This document shows positions 34,396 to 43,429 of a stretch of 64,000 nucleotides of DNA, in pieces. Position 1 is the first letter of the stretch. The number at the start of each line of letters is the position of its first letter. Below the pieces are notes generated by a model, which was not told the DNA's origin, searched no databases, and saw nothing but the letters and a program-made list of their open reading frames with translations. The DNA lies in assembly GCA_900758375.1 (NCBI GenBank), contig CAAERJ010000030.1:21439-85438 (forward strand). The letters run 5' to 3'. The stretch comes from an uncultured Collinsella sp. Its GTDB lineage: Bacteria > Actinomycetota > Coriobacteriia > Coriobacteriales > Coriobacteriaceae. The position numbers and the translations under genes were made by a program.

Positions 34396-37300
34396 GACGC
34401 TTACCTCCCTTCGCATTCGCCTTGCGACGAATGTGCATCCAGACCGCAGCAGCGCAAAGCACCGCCGCGCCGGCAAGGTACGTCAGAGTGACGCCCGACA
34501 TACCAGAAAGGGGCAAAGAGGTGGAGTAGGTGTTGGTGAAGGTGGGGTTGTCAGTCGGTTGCTCGTTCTCATGACCGTTGGCGTCGACCTCGTAGTAGGC
34601 CGGCGTGCATTTCAGCGTGCCGTCACCGTTGTCCGTTGCCGTCACCACGACCTTGAAAGTCTTGGTGTCGTTTGTGTAGCCCTCGTGTTTGGTGCCATCG
34701 CCCTCGCTGGCGGGGCATTCACGGATGTAGTAGGTGAACGTTGCTTCACCATTAACCCCGAGGGGGCCGAATATTACCTGATCAGTAAACTTCACCGTCG
34801 CCTCGCTGCCCGTCCCCTTATCAGTGAATTGGGGGGTATCGCACAGGTGCTCAACGCCGTGGGAATCCTTGGTGTACAGCTCGAACTTGAACCTTTGCAT
34901 CTCGCCGCCATCGACCCTCTTGGTCACCTGAGGTGTCCAAGAGCCCTTGGCTGTGTATGCATTAGTAAAGGTATTACCATTAGTAAAGATCTCATCGTTC
35001 GTGAGTTTAACGGACACATTGCTGTCATCATCGGACGGGATGACCTCCATCGAGCCCCCTTTGGTGAGATTAGTGACCTTTACTTTACCAACCGAGTAGT
35101 AGGTGTAAGTAATGTCCAGCACCTTCTGTGTCTGGGCCACCGTTGTTTCAAACTCAATCTTGTAGATAGTCTTGTCGTAAGTCACACCAGAAACGGGCTT
35201 GTCACCGGGATCCTCAACTAGGTAGTAGACAACCGGGTCATCGGAGTAGACCCTGCCTAAATCAAAAGCAAAGCTACCGTCAGCGTTGTTCGTGACCCCA
35301 TCGCCAATTTTTGAGCAGCCATTGAGCTGCAGTTTGAGTTTGCCGTCCTTGTCCTCGTCAAAGCTCGGGACTGTAGGTGAAATCTCACCATTATCTTTAG
35401 TAATCTTGTTCTGCTTGAGCAGCTGGAACTTGAACTCTTCTTTCTTAAGCTTGCGACCCGTTAGCGCCTTAGTGCCGTTGAGCTTCATCTTGGGGTACAC
35501 GTTCACCTCCGTGGTGGAGCCAGCGATTACGTCGCCGTTGGTCATGATGCCGCCACCGTGAATGTTGGATCTGTTGCCCGTGATGAAGAGGGACGCAGCC
35601 GCGGTAGCAGCATCTTTATCTTCCTGAATCGGCTCAGATTTAAGGCCAATCATGTACTTAGCTTGGGCGCCCTCATACTTGCCGATAGACGTTGGTGTCT
35701 TGTCGATCGTGCCCGACCAGTTGGCAGCTCCGCCACCAAGCATCTGACCTGTTACGGCAGCGATATACGGCAGCGATTCAGCGTTAGCACTATCGCGAAT
35801 AAGAAAAAGATCCTTGTGACCGGCATTTTTAAAATCTTCAGTTATTTCGCCGCCTTTGTTGTTAGGGAGCCAATCCTTGTCATCGGTCTTTTCGTGTGTG
35901 CCGCCCGATCGGTTATAACCACCGCCAGGATTACCGTCAGAATTACCGAAAACCGCGATGCCTTTGGTATCGGTAATGGCAGTCTTACCAGTCGGGCAAG
36001 CGGCAAACCCGCCGCCAAAGCCATTGGCATGATTGTTGGTAATCAGAGCGTTATATATATTGAGGCTCGCCGATTTAGCGCCTTGGTCACTGCTACCCTG
36101 AACGAACACGCCACCGCCGCCCCAGTCGTTGGTGGTATTGGTCGTATTGTTAGTGATGTAGGCTTTCTTGCTGCTCACATTAAAATCGCCAACTGTAGGC
36201 GCAGAGATACGGATACCGCCGCCCTCCGAGTTTTGCGCCACGTTACTGGCGATGGTTCCACCAGAGAACTTAAACGAGGAAAGGGCCTGACCCCAAGCGC
36301 CAGCATAAATACCGCCGCCAGCCTCAGCAGAATAGTTACCGGTAATGTAACCACCGTTAATTGTGAGACTGCCACCATTGAAAGCAGCGATACCACCGCC
36401 GCCGTGACAACCGTTGCCCTTGTGAACATTCTCATTGCGCTGTTTTATGTAATCGAACTGGCAATTGTTATTGGTCACGTAGCCATCCGAGACGGTCACA
36501 TCAGAGTTCTGCGCACAGATGCCCGCGCCATAACCCGGCAAATTCTCGAACGTACCGTTACCGGAAATCGTACCAGTCGTACCGTCAGTACCGCGAGTCA
36601 TGTTGATTTTAGAGCCGTAAGCGTTCACACCGCCGCCAATGGGAGCGTAGTTGCCGGCGATCACGCCACCGGTGAGGTTAAGAGTCGCGCCGCTGTTGTG
36701 GTTGGTGCCAAGTTCGATGCCTGCGCCATGGTTCATAGAGGTTGCACCGCAAACGTAGCCGCCGCTCATATTGACGATAGAACCTTCCTCAGCATAAACC
36801 AAACTGTTAACACTGTTATTTTGATCTATGCTATTTTGCTGTTGCGTGATCGCGCCGCTCTCGAGGTTAAACGTACCGGCTTTGTAGAGATTAACGAGCT
36901 TCAGGTCGTCACTGCCACCGCATGCCACGATAGCACCCTTGATATCAACCTTATACCCTTTAAGGGTCTCGGTTGTACCGGTTCCATTTGCGACCGATTC
37001 GGTTACGTAGTAGGTAAGTTTCTTCGGAATGTAGGAATTGTCGCATTCCATTGAAGCGAGATTGCCGTTCATTTTTTCTTGATTAACCGAGATCTCCGTC
37101 GGATCGGTTTGCCTGCCGTCCCTGACGGTCAGTTTCGCGCCACCGGTGATACTGAACAAAGGCTGATTTGAACTCGTGTGCTTAATCTTGAAGCCATTTA
37201 AGTTCAAGGTGATATTGGTGTCTGCCCCTTCGAGCTTAATCTCGTCGTCGCACTCAATATCGGTAGTTAGCTCAAAAGTAGCAGCACCGTTTGTGCGTAG

Positions 37301-37744
37301 GCTCTTGTCAACGAGCTTTAAGCTCAGTTCTGTCCCGCTGCTAATTTTAATAGTCGGTTCATTCTCTGCGGCAAGCGCGATTGCGCCTTCACCATTAGCG
37401 CCTTCTTCGGCAGGCTGCACAGCATCCCCGACCCCTGCGTCGTCTGACGGCTGATCGGCCTCAGTGGCAATGGTGTTAGACTCGCCGCTCTCAGTCTCGT
37501 CACGATTCTGGTTTTCGGTATCCCCGTCGTTGGTGTTTTCTACATCAGTAGACTCAGTTGAGGAATCCTCCGTCACAGTCTTCTCGGTAGAAACCGTCTG
37601 GACATCGTTGGCAATGGCCTGCGAGATCGGAGGCATAACGAGCGACAGTACCAGGCTCAAAACGGAGGCTCCGCACAAAACGCCTGCCAATACACGGCGC
37701 GTCGCTTTATTACTCTGTTTAGATTTGTCTGAATTTGCTTTCAT
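34388..37744 (-). CDS. LPXTG pilus adhesin with beta-helix domain
   Basis: A 1118-aa secreted protein, probably the pilus tip adhesin. Signal peptide at residues 1-45; an acidic low-complexity Thr/Glu/Asp/Asn linker (46-125); a right-handed beta-helix region (about 160-720) with repeated GGGI and Gx-NN-type turns (for example SAEAGGGIYAG, NSEGGGIRIS, NHGAGIELG); then two Cna-B/prealbumin-like domains (about 770-1070) with YTYYSVGKVKVTNL and FTYYIRECPASEG; sorting signal LPLSG, membrane span and basic tail. GGGAGGAG lies 6 nt before the ATG. It is the first gene of the operon. Likely ligand: host glycans or matrix, not determinable here. Confidence 0.88.
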   Translation of the reverse strand: MKANSDKSKQSNKATRRVLAGVLCGASVLSLVLSLVMPPISQAIANDVQTVSTEKTVTEDSSTESTDVENTNDGDTENQNRDETESGESNTIATEADQPSDDAGVGDAVQPAEEGANGEGAIALAAENEPTIKISSGTELSLKLVDKSLRTNGAATFELTTDIECDDEIKLEGADTNITLNLNGFKIKHTSSNQPLFSITGGAKLTVRDGRQTDPTEISVNQEKMNGNLASMECDNSYIPKKLTYYVTESVANGTGTTETLKGYKVDIKGAIVACGGSDDLKLVNLYKAGTFNLESGAITQQQNSIDQNNSVNSLVYAEEGSIVNMSGGYVCGATSMNHGAGIELGTNHNSGATLNLTGGVIAGNYAPIGGGVNAYGSKINMTRGTDGTTGTISGNGTFENLPGYGAGICAQNSDVTVSDGYVTNNNCQFDYIKQRNENVHKGNGCHGGGGIAAFNGGSLTINGGYITGNYSAEAGGGIYAGAWGQALSSFKFSGGTIASNVAQNSEGGGIRISAPTVGDFNVSSKKAYITNNTTNTTNDWGGGGVFVQGSSDQGAKSASLNIYNALITNNHANGFGGGFAACPTGKTAITDTKGIAVFGNSDGNPGGGYNRSGGTHEKTDDKDWLPNNKGGEITEDFKNAGHKDLFLIRDSANAESLPYIAAVTGQMLGGGAANWSGTIDKTPTSIGKYEGAQAKYMIGLKSEPIQEDKDAATAAASLFITGNRSNIHGGGIMTNGDVIAGSTTEVNVYPKMKLNGTKALTGRKLKKEEFKFQLLKQNKITKDNGEISPTVPSFDEDKDGKLKLQLNGCSKIGDGVTNNADGSFAFDLGRVYSDDPVVYYLVEDPGDKPVSGVTYDKTIYKIEFETTVAQTQKVLDITYTYYSVGKVKVTNLTKGGSMEVIPSDDDSNVSVKLTNDEIFTNGNTFTNAYTAKGSWTPQVTKRVDGGEMQRFKFELYTKDSHGVEHLCDTPQFTDKGTGSEATVKFTDQVIFGPLGVNGEATFTYYIRECPASEGDGTKHEGYTNDTKTFKVVVTATDNGDGTLKCTPAYYEVDANGHENEQPTDNPTFTNTYSTSLPLSGMSGVTLTYLAGAAVLCAAAVWMHIRRKANAKGGKRRE

Positions 37745-37833
37745 CGATGTCTCCTCCCCAAGAGACCGCGATCTTGCTCTTTCACTATCAAACGTATCTG
37801 CGCAATCTGTAATTGCGCTCGTTTAGTAAAGCT

Positions 37834-37863
37834 ATTGTAACTATTGTTTAAACATATGAGCAA
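37834..37863 (-). promoter_or_regulatory. candidate promoter of the pilus operon
   Basis: Minus strand -35 TTGCTC (37858-37863), 18-bp spacer, -10 TACAAT (37834-37839), giving a 5' leader of about 80 nt before the adhesin start. Confidence 0.45.
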
Positions 37864-38029
37864 CAAAACCGGCATTTTTGTAGCGAGTTCTCAATTCCCT
37901 TGACATTTACTCAGATTTGCCGTCGTTTATTCGCTATCTATTTTTGGTTTCTGCTGGTAATTTAGTTGACTATCATTTTTTAATGGCATAAGATTTATTT
38001 GCACAACATTTTGCTCAAGAGCAAACATC

Positions 38030-38060
38030 CCGCTCACGGTCGAAAATCGACCGTGAGCGG
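38030..38060. other. 13-bp perfect hairpin upstream of pilus genes
   Basis: CCGCTCACGGTCG-aaaat-CGACCGTGAGCGG, an unusually strong stem in an otherwise A/T-rich region. No T-run follows. Could be an operator or a boundary structure. Confidence 0.5.
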
Positions 38061-38203
38061 TAGGTCATTAGCCAGCAGGAATACCTTACCAAACTGATGA
38101 GAATATCTTAAACCCATCGGTGGTTAGAAGCGTGATGTTCAGACAATCATATTTGATTTTGTGCGCAGATTTTAGGCATCAATTCGCCCAAATCGCCTGA
38201 GGC

Positions 38204-38233
38204 CGCCACAAAGGCACCTGTCCCCTTTGTGGT
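38204..38233. terminator. conserved-loop hairpin, copy 2 (after HAD gene)
   Basis: CCACAAAGG...CCTTTGTGG stem with CACCTGTCC in the loop, 16 nt past the HAD hydrolase stop codon. Same family as 28636, 40746 and 51200. Confidence 0.65.
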
Positions 38234-38248
38234 GATTCTGCCCTAGCG

Positions 38249-39070
38249 CTACAGCAGATGCTCCTCGATAAAGATCGCGATGCCGTCTTCGTCGTTGCTC
38301 GCGGTTACAAAGTCGGCGGCGGCACGGGTGACGTCGCTACCGTTTGCCATGGCCACGCCCACGCCGGCGTCAGCCACCATGCAGGTGTCGTTATCGGCAT
38401 CGCCAAACACGCAGATATTCTGGAGTTTCATGTCATTGAGCTCCGCCACGCGCACAAGGCCGCGCGTCTTGGACACGCGCGGATCCATGAACTCGTAGAG
38501 CCGCTGCGTGGTCTGCAGAGCCGCCGCCTTAACGGTGTCGTCGTCAAACGTCGACGCCCGCTCGATGACCCGCGGCATTACCTCGGGCGCCATGGTAAAC
38601 ATCACCTTGGGCTGCGGCTCGCGCAAAAACTCAGCAAAATCGACCACCTGGTAGGGCACGCCGTCGACGCGCGACAGGTGCTCGACGCACGCGTTGCTCT
38701 CGGGCACGTAGAACACGCCGTCTCGGGGGCAGACGGGCGTTACCGGAAGGTCCGCCATGTGCTTGCAGATGCGCGCGATGGTCTCACCCGGCAGCGGATA
38801 GCTCAGCTCGTTGATGCCGTGCGCGCGGTCGATGACCTCGGCACCACCGCAGCCCACGAGCACGTCCACCAGGCCTTCGATGCCCCAGAGCTTATACATG
38901 GCCTCGGTCGCGTGGGCGTCGCGCCCGGTGCACAGGCCAAAGAGCACGCCGCGCTCGCGCAGGGCGCGAATCGCCGCCACGGTGCGCGGGGACACCGTGT
39001 GCTGGCTCGTGAGCAGCGTGCCGTCGATATCGCAGAACACGGCTTTGATGTGGCTGAAGGTGGTGTCCAT
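38249..39070 (-). CDS. Cof-type HAD family hydrolase
   Basis: A 273-aa haloacid-dehalogenase phosphatase, probably acting on a sugar phosphate or nucleotide. Motif I AVFCDIDGTLLTS begins near residue 9 with the nucleophile Asp; motif II LCTGRD near residue 47; motif IV FGDADNDTCMVADAGVGVAMANG near residue 221 (quoted in part: FGDADNDTCM). A Cof-type cap lies between motifs II and III. I chose the ATG at 39070 (AAAGG upstream); the open frame extends 32 codons further without a ribosome site. It stands alone; substrate unknown. Confidence 0.9.
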   Translation of the reverse strand: MDTTFSHIKAVFCDIDGTLLTSQHTVSPRTVAAIRALRERGVLFGLCTGRDAHATEAMYKLWGIEGLVDVLVGCGGAEVIDRAHGINELSYPLPGETIARICKHMADLPVTPVCPRDGVFYVPESNACVEHLSRVDGVPYQVVDFAEFLREPQPKVMFTMAPEVMPRVIERASTFDDDTVKAAALQTTQRLYEFMDPRVSKTRGLVRVAELNDMKLQNICVFGDADNDTCMVADAGVGVAMANGSDVTRAAADFVTASNDEDGIAIFIEEHLL

Positions 39071-39169
39071 GGGGGCCTTTCTGGGTTGTGCGGCGGTGTG
39101 GGGTGTATTCGCAAACGGCGTACATGGTATACCAAGGCGCGGGCCGTTGGGACCCGATCGCCACAAAGG

Positions 39170-39189
39170 GGCCTGGCCCTTTGTGGTGG
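39170..39189. repeat. conserved-loop hairpin, short copy
   Basis: CCACAAAGG-ggcctgg-CCCTTTGTGG, a compact member of the CCACCACAAAG hairpin family, located upstream of the HAD gene and not next to a stop codon. Confidence 0.5.
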
Positions 39190-39220
39190 CCGAACCCGAA
39201 GGGTGGCCTGGCCGGAGCGC

Positions 39221-39285
39221 AAACCATCACAACATTCGACGTTTTTCGGCAAAATCGCGATTTTCGCTGAATGTTGTGATGGTTT
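39221..39285. repeat. IR65 inverted repeat, copy 2
   Basis: AAACCATCACAACATTCGA and complement at the ends, A/T-rich centre. It abuts the stop codon of the MFS gene at 39286 and may provide its 3' hairpin. Confidence 0.85.
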
Positions 39286-40572
39286 TTACCGCCTCGCGGC
39301 ACGATCAAAATGCCGGCGGCCAAACAGCAGCAACGCCGCGGGAACCGCCGTCACGACCATGCCCGCCCCTATGAGCGTCTGCTGCACGCCAAACGTCACC
39401 GCCAGCCACGGGGCAATCGCCAACGGGGCCACGCCAGCGAACATATTGCCAAAGCCCATGACCGAGTTCACGCGACCGAGTTGCTCGAGCGGTGCCGTCG
39501 TTTGCACGATGGTGTTGTGGAGCGGGTTGACGACGCCCCAAGCCACGCCCAGGGCAATCTGGCCGACAAGGGCCACGCCCACGTACGGCGTTCCCACATA
39601 GAGCAAACTTCCCAGGCCCACGGACATAAGCGCCACGAGCAGCGTTTTAAGGTTGACCAGGTGCGGTGGCAAGCGGAGCGCGAGGACGGTGCCCAGCACC
39701 GCGCCTACACCGCTTGCCGACGAGAGCCAGCCCATCCACTCAACACCAACGCGCAGGACATCGCGGTAGAAGAACGACTCCAGCGGATCGAAGGCACCGT
39801 AGCCAAAGTTCGAGAGGAAGATGATGCAGAACAGCAAGGCGAGGATACTGTTGGTGAAGACTGTCTTGATGCTTGTCACGAAGGTGACGCGGGCGAACGT
39901 GCTGGGGTTGGAGCTTTGGCTGGCAGTGATTGCCGTTGTACTGCTGTCCGCGGGAGTACTTTCACGCGCGGCGACGCGAACTGCTTGCGGTCTAAAGCCC
40001 CAGCCGGCAATGAACGCCAGTACGGTAAAAATCATCATGAGCACGAACACCGCGCGTGACGATGTAGCCGCCGCGACAAAGCCGCCCATCATGGGGCCGA
40101 CGATGATACTCACGTTAGAGAACATGGCGATGGCAGAGTTGATGTCTTTGAGCTCGACAGGATCGTCGGTGAGGTAGGCTGGATAGGATGTGGTGATGGG
40201 CTGGGCAAACCCCATCACAAAGCCCAGGAGCACCGCGCCGAGCAGGACGATGCCGGTCGCGCTGCCAAAGGCAATGGTCGCCGCGCCGGTTGCCAGCGTG
40301 CCCACGATGCTCAGCAAGAAATGACGGCGCGGGCCCCAGGCGTCAAGCGCCGCGCCGCCTGCAAAGGACCCCAGGATCACGAAAACGTTCATAAAAAGGA
40401 CGGCCAGCGATGTCGCCACGACCGAGGCATCGTCTGCATAGGTGAGCGTTCCGATGACGCCGATAAAGTAGCTGGTCTGATAACCGGTGTAGATGAGAAA
40501 GCGCATCGCCACCAGGCGCTTGGCCTGCACGGACAGCGATGATTGAGGCTTTGAGAAAAGAGAGGCGAGCAT
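39286..40572 (-). CDS. MFS transporter
   Basis: A 428-aa major facilitator with about 12 predicted membrane spans. The loop 2-3 signature appears as GGAALDAWGPRRHFLLS near residue 78 (the GxxxDxxGRR pattern). The central cytoplasmic loop (about 205-235) is Ser/Thr/Ala-rich. It belongs to the drug/multi-facilitator efflux-like group by general pattern, but the substrate cannot be read from sequence. The ATG at 40572 is preceded by AAGGAG at 5 nt. It is a single gene with no adjacent regulator. Confidence 0.85.
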   Translation of the reverse strand: MLASLFSKPQSSLSVQAKRLVAMRFLIYTGYQTSYFIGVIGTLTYADDASVVATSLAVLFMNVFVILGSFAGGAALDAWGPRRHFLLSIVGTLATGAATIAFGSATGIVLLGAVLLGFVMGFAQPITTSYPAYLTDDPVELKDINSAIAMFSNVSIIVGPMMGGFVAAATSSRAVFVLMMIFTVLAFIAGWGFRPQAVRVAARESTPADSSTTAITASQSSNPSTFARVTFVTSIKTVFTNSILALLFCIIFLSNFGYGAFDPLESFFYRDVLRVGVEWMGWLSSASGVGAVLGTVLALRLPPHLVNLKTLLVALMSVGLGSLLYVGTPYVGVALVGQIALGVAWGVVNPLHNTIVQTTAPLEQLGRVNSVMGFGNMFAGVAPLAIAPWLAVTFGVQQTLIGAGMVVTAVPAALLLFGRRHFDRAARR

Positions 40573-40745
40573 GGAGACTCCTTGTTTCATACGAATGCGG
40601 ACGGCGGGCATTCGCCACCGTCTGTCAAATCAATCTATCCGCATGAAGCATTAAGGACGCATCAAGCCCCTTCTCTCCGTTTTTCGCCCATCATGAACTA
40701 CTTGGTAGATTGTAAGGCATGTCCCACACATCTACTAAAGCAAAA

Positions 40746-40779
40746 ACCACCACAAAGGTGCCTGGCCCCTTTGTGGTGG
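40746..40779. repeat. conserved-loop hairpin, copy 3
   Basis: ACCACCACAAAGG...CCTTTGTGGTGG with GTGCCTGGCC in the loop. It lies 20 nt beyond the hairpin that ends the moaC-mobB gene, giving two hairpins in series. Confidence 0.65.
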
Positions 40780-40800
40780 AAATGACGTTTGCCCAGATAA

Positions 40801-40838
40801 AACCTGCCAAAATAAACCTGTCCCTTTTTGGCAGGTTT
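40801..40838 (-). terminator. hairpin terminator of the moaA/moaC-mobB operon
   Basis: AACCTGCCAAAA/TTTTTGGCAGGTT with CCTGTCCC in the loop, directly at the stop codon. The loop matches the CCACCACAAAG family although the stem sequence is different. Confidence 0.65.
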
Positions 40839-42136
40839 TAGGCCAGATGGTCTTGAATCAGGTCGCAGATGGCTCGAGCGTCGTTGATGTTGAATGCTCG
40901 GGTCGCAAAGCCGGCGTCGAATGCCTGGCGTGCCAGGGCTTCGTTGCAGGCAAGGGCCAGCGTGCGACCATCGACTAGGTCGAGCGAGCTCTTGCCGCGC
41001 AGGCGGTCGACACCGGAGCGCGCGACCACGATGTTGTCGAAGCCCTCGGTCTTGTAGCCCTCGATGATCACCACGTCGACATCGTTGTAGCGCGACAGCA
41101 GCTCGCGCGCGGACATCTCGTCCTCCTCGCGCGTGTCGGCGTACTCCGCCCAGCGCGTGGCGCAGATAAGGCCCACGTGTTTGGATCCGGCCTGGTGATG
41201 GCGCCACGTATCCTTAGCGGGCACATCGATATCAAAGCCGTGGTGCCCGTGATGCTTGAGCGAACCCACGCGCAGGCCGCGGCGGGTGAGCTCGGCGATA
41301 ACCTTCTCGACGAGCGTGGTCTTGCCCGAGTTTTGGTAGCCGATAAACGCGATCGCGGGGACGGCCGGTGTCGGAGCTGCGGGCGCGACGGCGACGGGTG
41401 TGCTCGCGGGCGCGGCACCGTCAGCGGCCACGGCCTCAACAGCAGCGGCCTGACGCTCTGCACGATCCCACACGCCCGAGCGGCCACCCTCCTTGTGCAA
41501 CAGGCGCACGTCGACGATCTCCATACCGCGATCGACCGCCTTGCACATGTCGTAGATCGTTAGGCACGCAGCGCTCGCGCCGGTCAGGGCCTCCATCTCG
41601 ATACCCGTCTTGCCCGTCACGCCCGCCGTAACCAGCACGTGAAAGCCAACCTGCCCGTCCGTGCGCGCCGGCGCCCAGCCCTCGGGCACGTCCTCGGCCG
41701 GCGTCCCCGCCGCAGCGATAGGCGCAATGTCGCACTTGCTCTTGGTAATGAGCAATGGATGGCACATGGGGATGATGTCGCTCGTGCGTTTGATGGCCAT
41801 GATGCCCGCCACGCGCGCGCAAGCAAGCACGTCGCCCTTTTTGGCGCGGTCCTGCAGCACCATGGCCTGCGTCTCGGGATGCATGAGGATGGTGCCCTCG
41901 GCGATGGCAATGCGATGGGTCTCGGCCTTGTCGGACACGTCGACCATGCGTACCTCGCCCTTGGCGTCCACGTGCGTCAGCTCGTCGCGACGGGCGTCGC
42001 GGGCGGGCTCGGTGGCAGCGCTGACAGACGGCTGCGCGGGCGCGGCGGCGTTACCGGCCGCAGCCGTGACTTTGTGGGCAGACATCGCGGCCCTGCGAGC
42101 GGCCTTGGTGGCATCGGCGTACCTGCTCTTGGCCAT
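40838..42136 (-). CDS. MoaC-MobB fusion protein (molybdenum cofactor synthesis)
   Basis: A 432-aa two-domain protein. The MoaC part (about residues 45-215) is cyclic pyranopterin monophosphate synthase: MVDVSDKAETHR, CHPLLITKSKCD and GKTGIEMEALTGAS-AACLTIYDMCKAVD are diagnostic. An Ala/Pro-rich linker follows (about 220-252). The MobB part has a P-loop FIGYQNSGKTTLVEKVI near residue 260 and helps insert guanylate to form the dinucleotide cofactor. The N-terminal 45 residues are Ala/Lys-rich and unassigned. GGAGG inside the end of moaA precedes the ATG; the genes are 4 bp apart. With moaA this makes a minimal cofactor operon. Confidence 0.9.
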   Translation of the reverse strand: MAKSRYADATKAARRAAMSAHKVTAAAGNAAAPAQPSVSAATEPARDARRDELTHVDAKGEVRMVDVSDKAETHRIAIAEGTILMHPETQAMVLQDRAKKGDVLACARVAGIMAIKRTSDIIPMCHPLLITKSKCDIAPIAAAGTPAEDVPEGWAPARTDGQVGFHVLVTAGVTGKTGIEMEALTGASAACLTIYDMCKAVDRGMEIVDVRLLHKEGGRSGVWDRAERQAAAVEAVAADGAAPASTPVAVAPAAPTPAVPAIAFIGYQNSGKTTLVEKVIAELTRRGLRVGSLKHHGHHGFDIDVPAKDTWRHHQAGSKHVGLICATRWAEYADTREEDEMSARELLSRYNDVDVVIIEGYKTEGFDNIVVARSGVDRLRGKSSLDLVDGRTLALACNEALARQAFDAGFATRAFNINDARAICDLIQDHLA

Positions 42137-42140
42137 ATGA

Positions 42141-43196
42141 TCATCCTCCGATTTGGGACATAAATCGTTGCGTACCCTCAATTATCGCGTGTTCCTGCGG
42201 TTTGTGGGCCACGGCATCGCGCCAAATCGAAAGTACCTGCATATCATCACCACGACGCAGCGCCTCACGCACCGAACACTCGGCATCGCTGAACAGGCAC
42301 GGACGCACGTTGCCATCGGCCGTCAAGCGCAGACGGTTGCAGTTCGCGCAAAAATGGTTGGACATGGCGCTAATGAAGCCGACCGTTCCCGCCGCGCCCG
42401 GAAAGTGCCAATAGCGCGCAGGGCCCGCGCCGGCAGGAGCGTCGTTGATGTCGAGCGGCTCGAGCTCGCCCAGTCCCGTCGCGGCGGCCCCGGCATTGAT
42501 GCGCGCCCGCAGCTCGTCGCTCGGCACGGTATCGCTCGCGTCCCACAGCTCGGGATTGAGCGCGGGCGCATGCGGGTCCACAGCGCAATGCGAGCTCGTG
42601 TGTTCGTCGCCGATGGGCATGTATTCGATAAAGCGCAGGTGGATGGGGCGGTCGAGCGTGAGCCGCGCGAGGGCCGCTACATCCTGGTTGAGCCGGCGCA
42701 CTACAACGCAGTTGACCTTAACGGGCTCAAAGCCCCAAGCCAGCGCCGCGTCGATGCCAGCCATGGTCTGCTCGAGTCGACCCAGGCGCGTGATTTTTCC
42801 AAACAGCGTAGGGTCGAGCGTGTCGAGCGAGATATTGACGCGGTTAAGCCCGGCATCTTTGAGCTGCGGCGCCAGCTTGGGCAGCAGGGCGCCGTTGGTG
42901 GTGAGCGAGATGTCCTCGATCTGCGGAATCGCGCGGATGTCACGAATGAGCGGGATGATACGGCGGCTGACCAGCGGCTCGCCGCCCGTCAGGCGCACGC
43001 GGCGAATGCCCTCCCCCGCTACCAAGCGCACAAAGCGGGCGATTTCCTCGGCGCTGAGCAGCTCGTCGTGCGCGCGGGGCGCCACGCCATCGGCCGGCAT
43101 GCAATAGATGCAGCGGAAATTGCACTTGTCGGTAACGGCAATGCGCAGGTAGTTGATGTCGCGGCCAAAACCGTCATGTTGCACGTGCCCGTCCAC
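42141..43196 (-). CDS. moaA: GTP 3',8-cyclase
   Basis: A 351-aa radical-SAM enzyme for the first step of molybdenum cofactor synthesis. The N-terminal cluster motif CNFRCIYC lies near residue 26 and the second 4Fe-4S cluster cysteines in CANCNRLRLTADGNVRPCL near residue 286. GGEP near residue 70 binds SAM. The protein ends in Gly-Gly, needed for activity in MoaA. The start is GTG at 43196, preceded by GGGGAGGG. It is followed 4 bp later by the moaC-mobB fusion. Other cofactor genes (moaD, moaE, moeA) are not in the window. Confidence 0.95.
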   Translation of the reverse strand: MDGHVQHDGFGRDINYLRIAVTDKCNFRCIYCMPADGVAPRAHDELLSAEEIARFVRLVAGEGIRRVRLTGGEPLVSRRIIPLIRDIRAIPQIEDISLTTNGALLPKLAPQLKDAGLNRVNISLDTLDPTLFGKITRLGRLEQTMAGIDAALAWGFEPVKVNCVVVRRLNQDVAALARLTLDRPIHLRFIEYMPIGDEHTSSHCAVDPHAPALNPELWDASDTVPSDELRARINAGAAATGLGELEPLDINDAPAGAGPARYWHFPGAAGTVGFISAMSNHFCANCNRLRLTADGNVRPCLFSDAECSVREALRRGDDMQVLSIWRDAVAHKPQEHAIIEGTQRFMSQIGG

Positions 43197-43327
43197 GCGG
43201 CCCTCCCCTCACGCGGCGTTTTATTCTTCGGAAAACATAATACCCCACGAGAGAATCATGCCGACACCCGTACGACAGGACAGGTCGCCTCGAACAAAAC
43301 GGACCTTCCAAGCCCATCCTCAACACA

Positions 43328-43388
43328 GACCATCACAACATTCGATGCTTTTCCCGATTTTGGCGAAAAACGTCGAATGTTGTGATGG
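43328..43388. repeat. IR65 inverted repeat, copy 3
   Basis: ACCATCACAACATTCGA and complement at the ends. The centre is nearly identical to that of copy 4 at 44571 (two differences in about 59 bp). The two copies flank the next gene. Confidence 0.85.
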
Positions 43389-43429
43389 TTTGCCTGCCCA
43401 CGGTACCCCGTAGAAGGACCAAAGCACCC

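Larger units (their letters stand above)
37745..38248. other. A/T-rich pilus promoter region
   Basis: A 504-bp gene-free stretch, clearly more A/T-rich than its surroundings, upstream of the pilus operon. It holds the promoter at 37834-37863, a 13-bp perfect hairpin at 38030-38060 and a conserved-loop terminator hairpin at 38204-38233 that belongs to the HAD gene. Confidence 0.6.

Noticed and set aside
34388..37744. Phase variation of the adhesin by slippage
   Set aside because: No long homopolymer or short tandem repeat tract is seen in the start region or the acidic linker.
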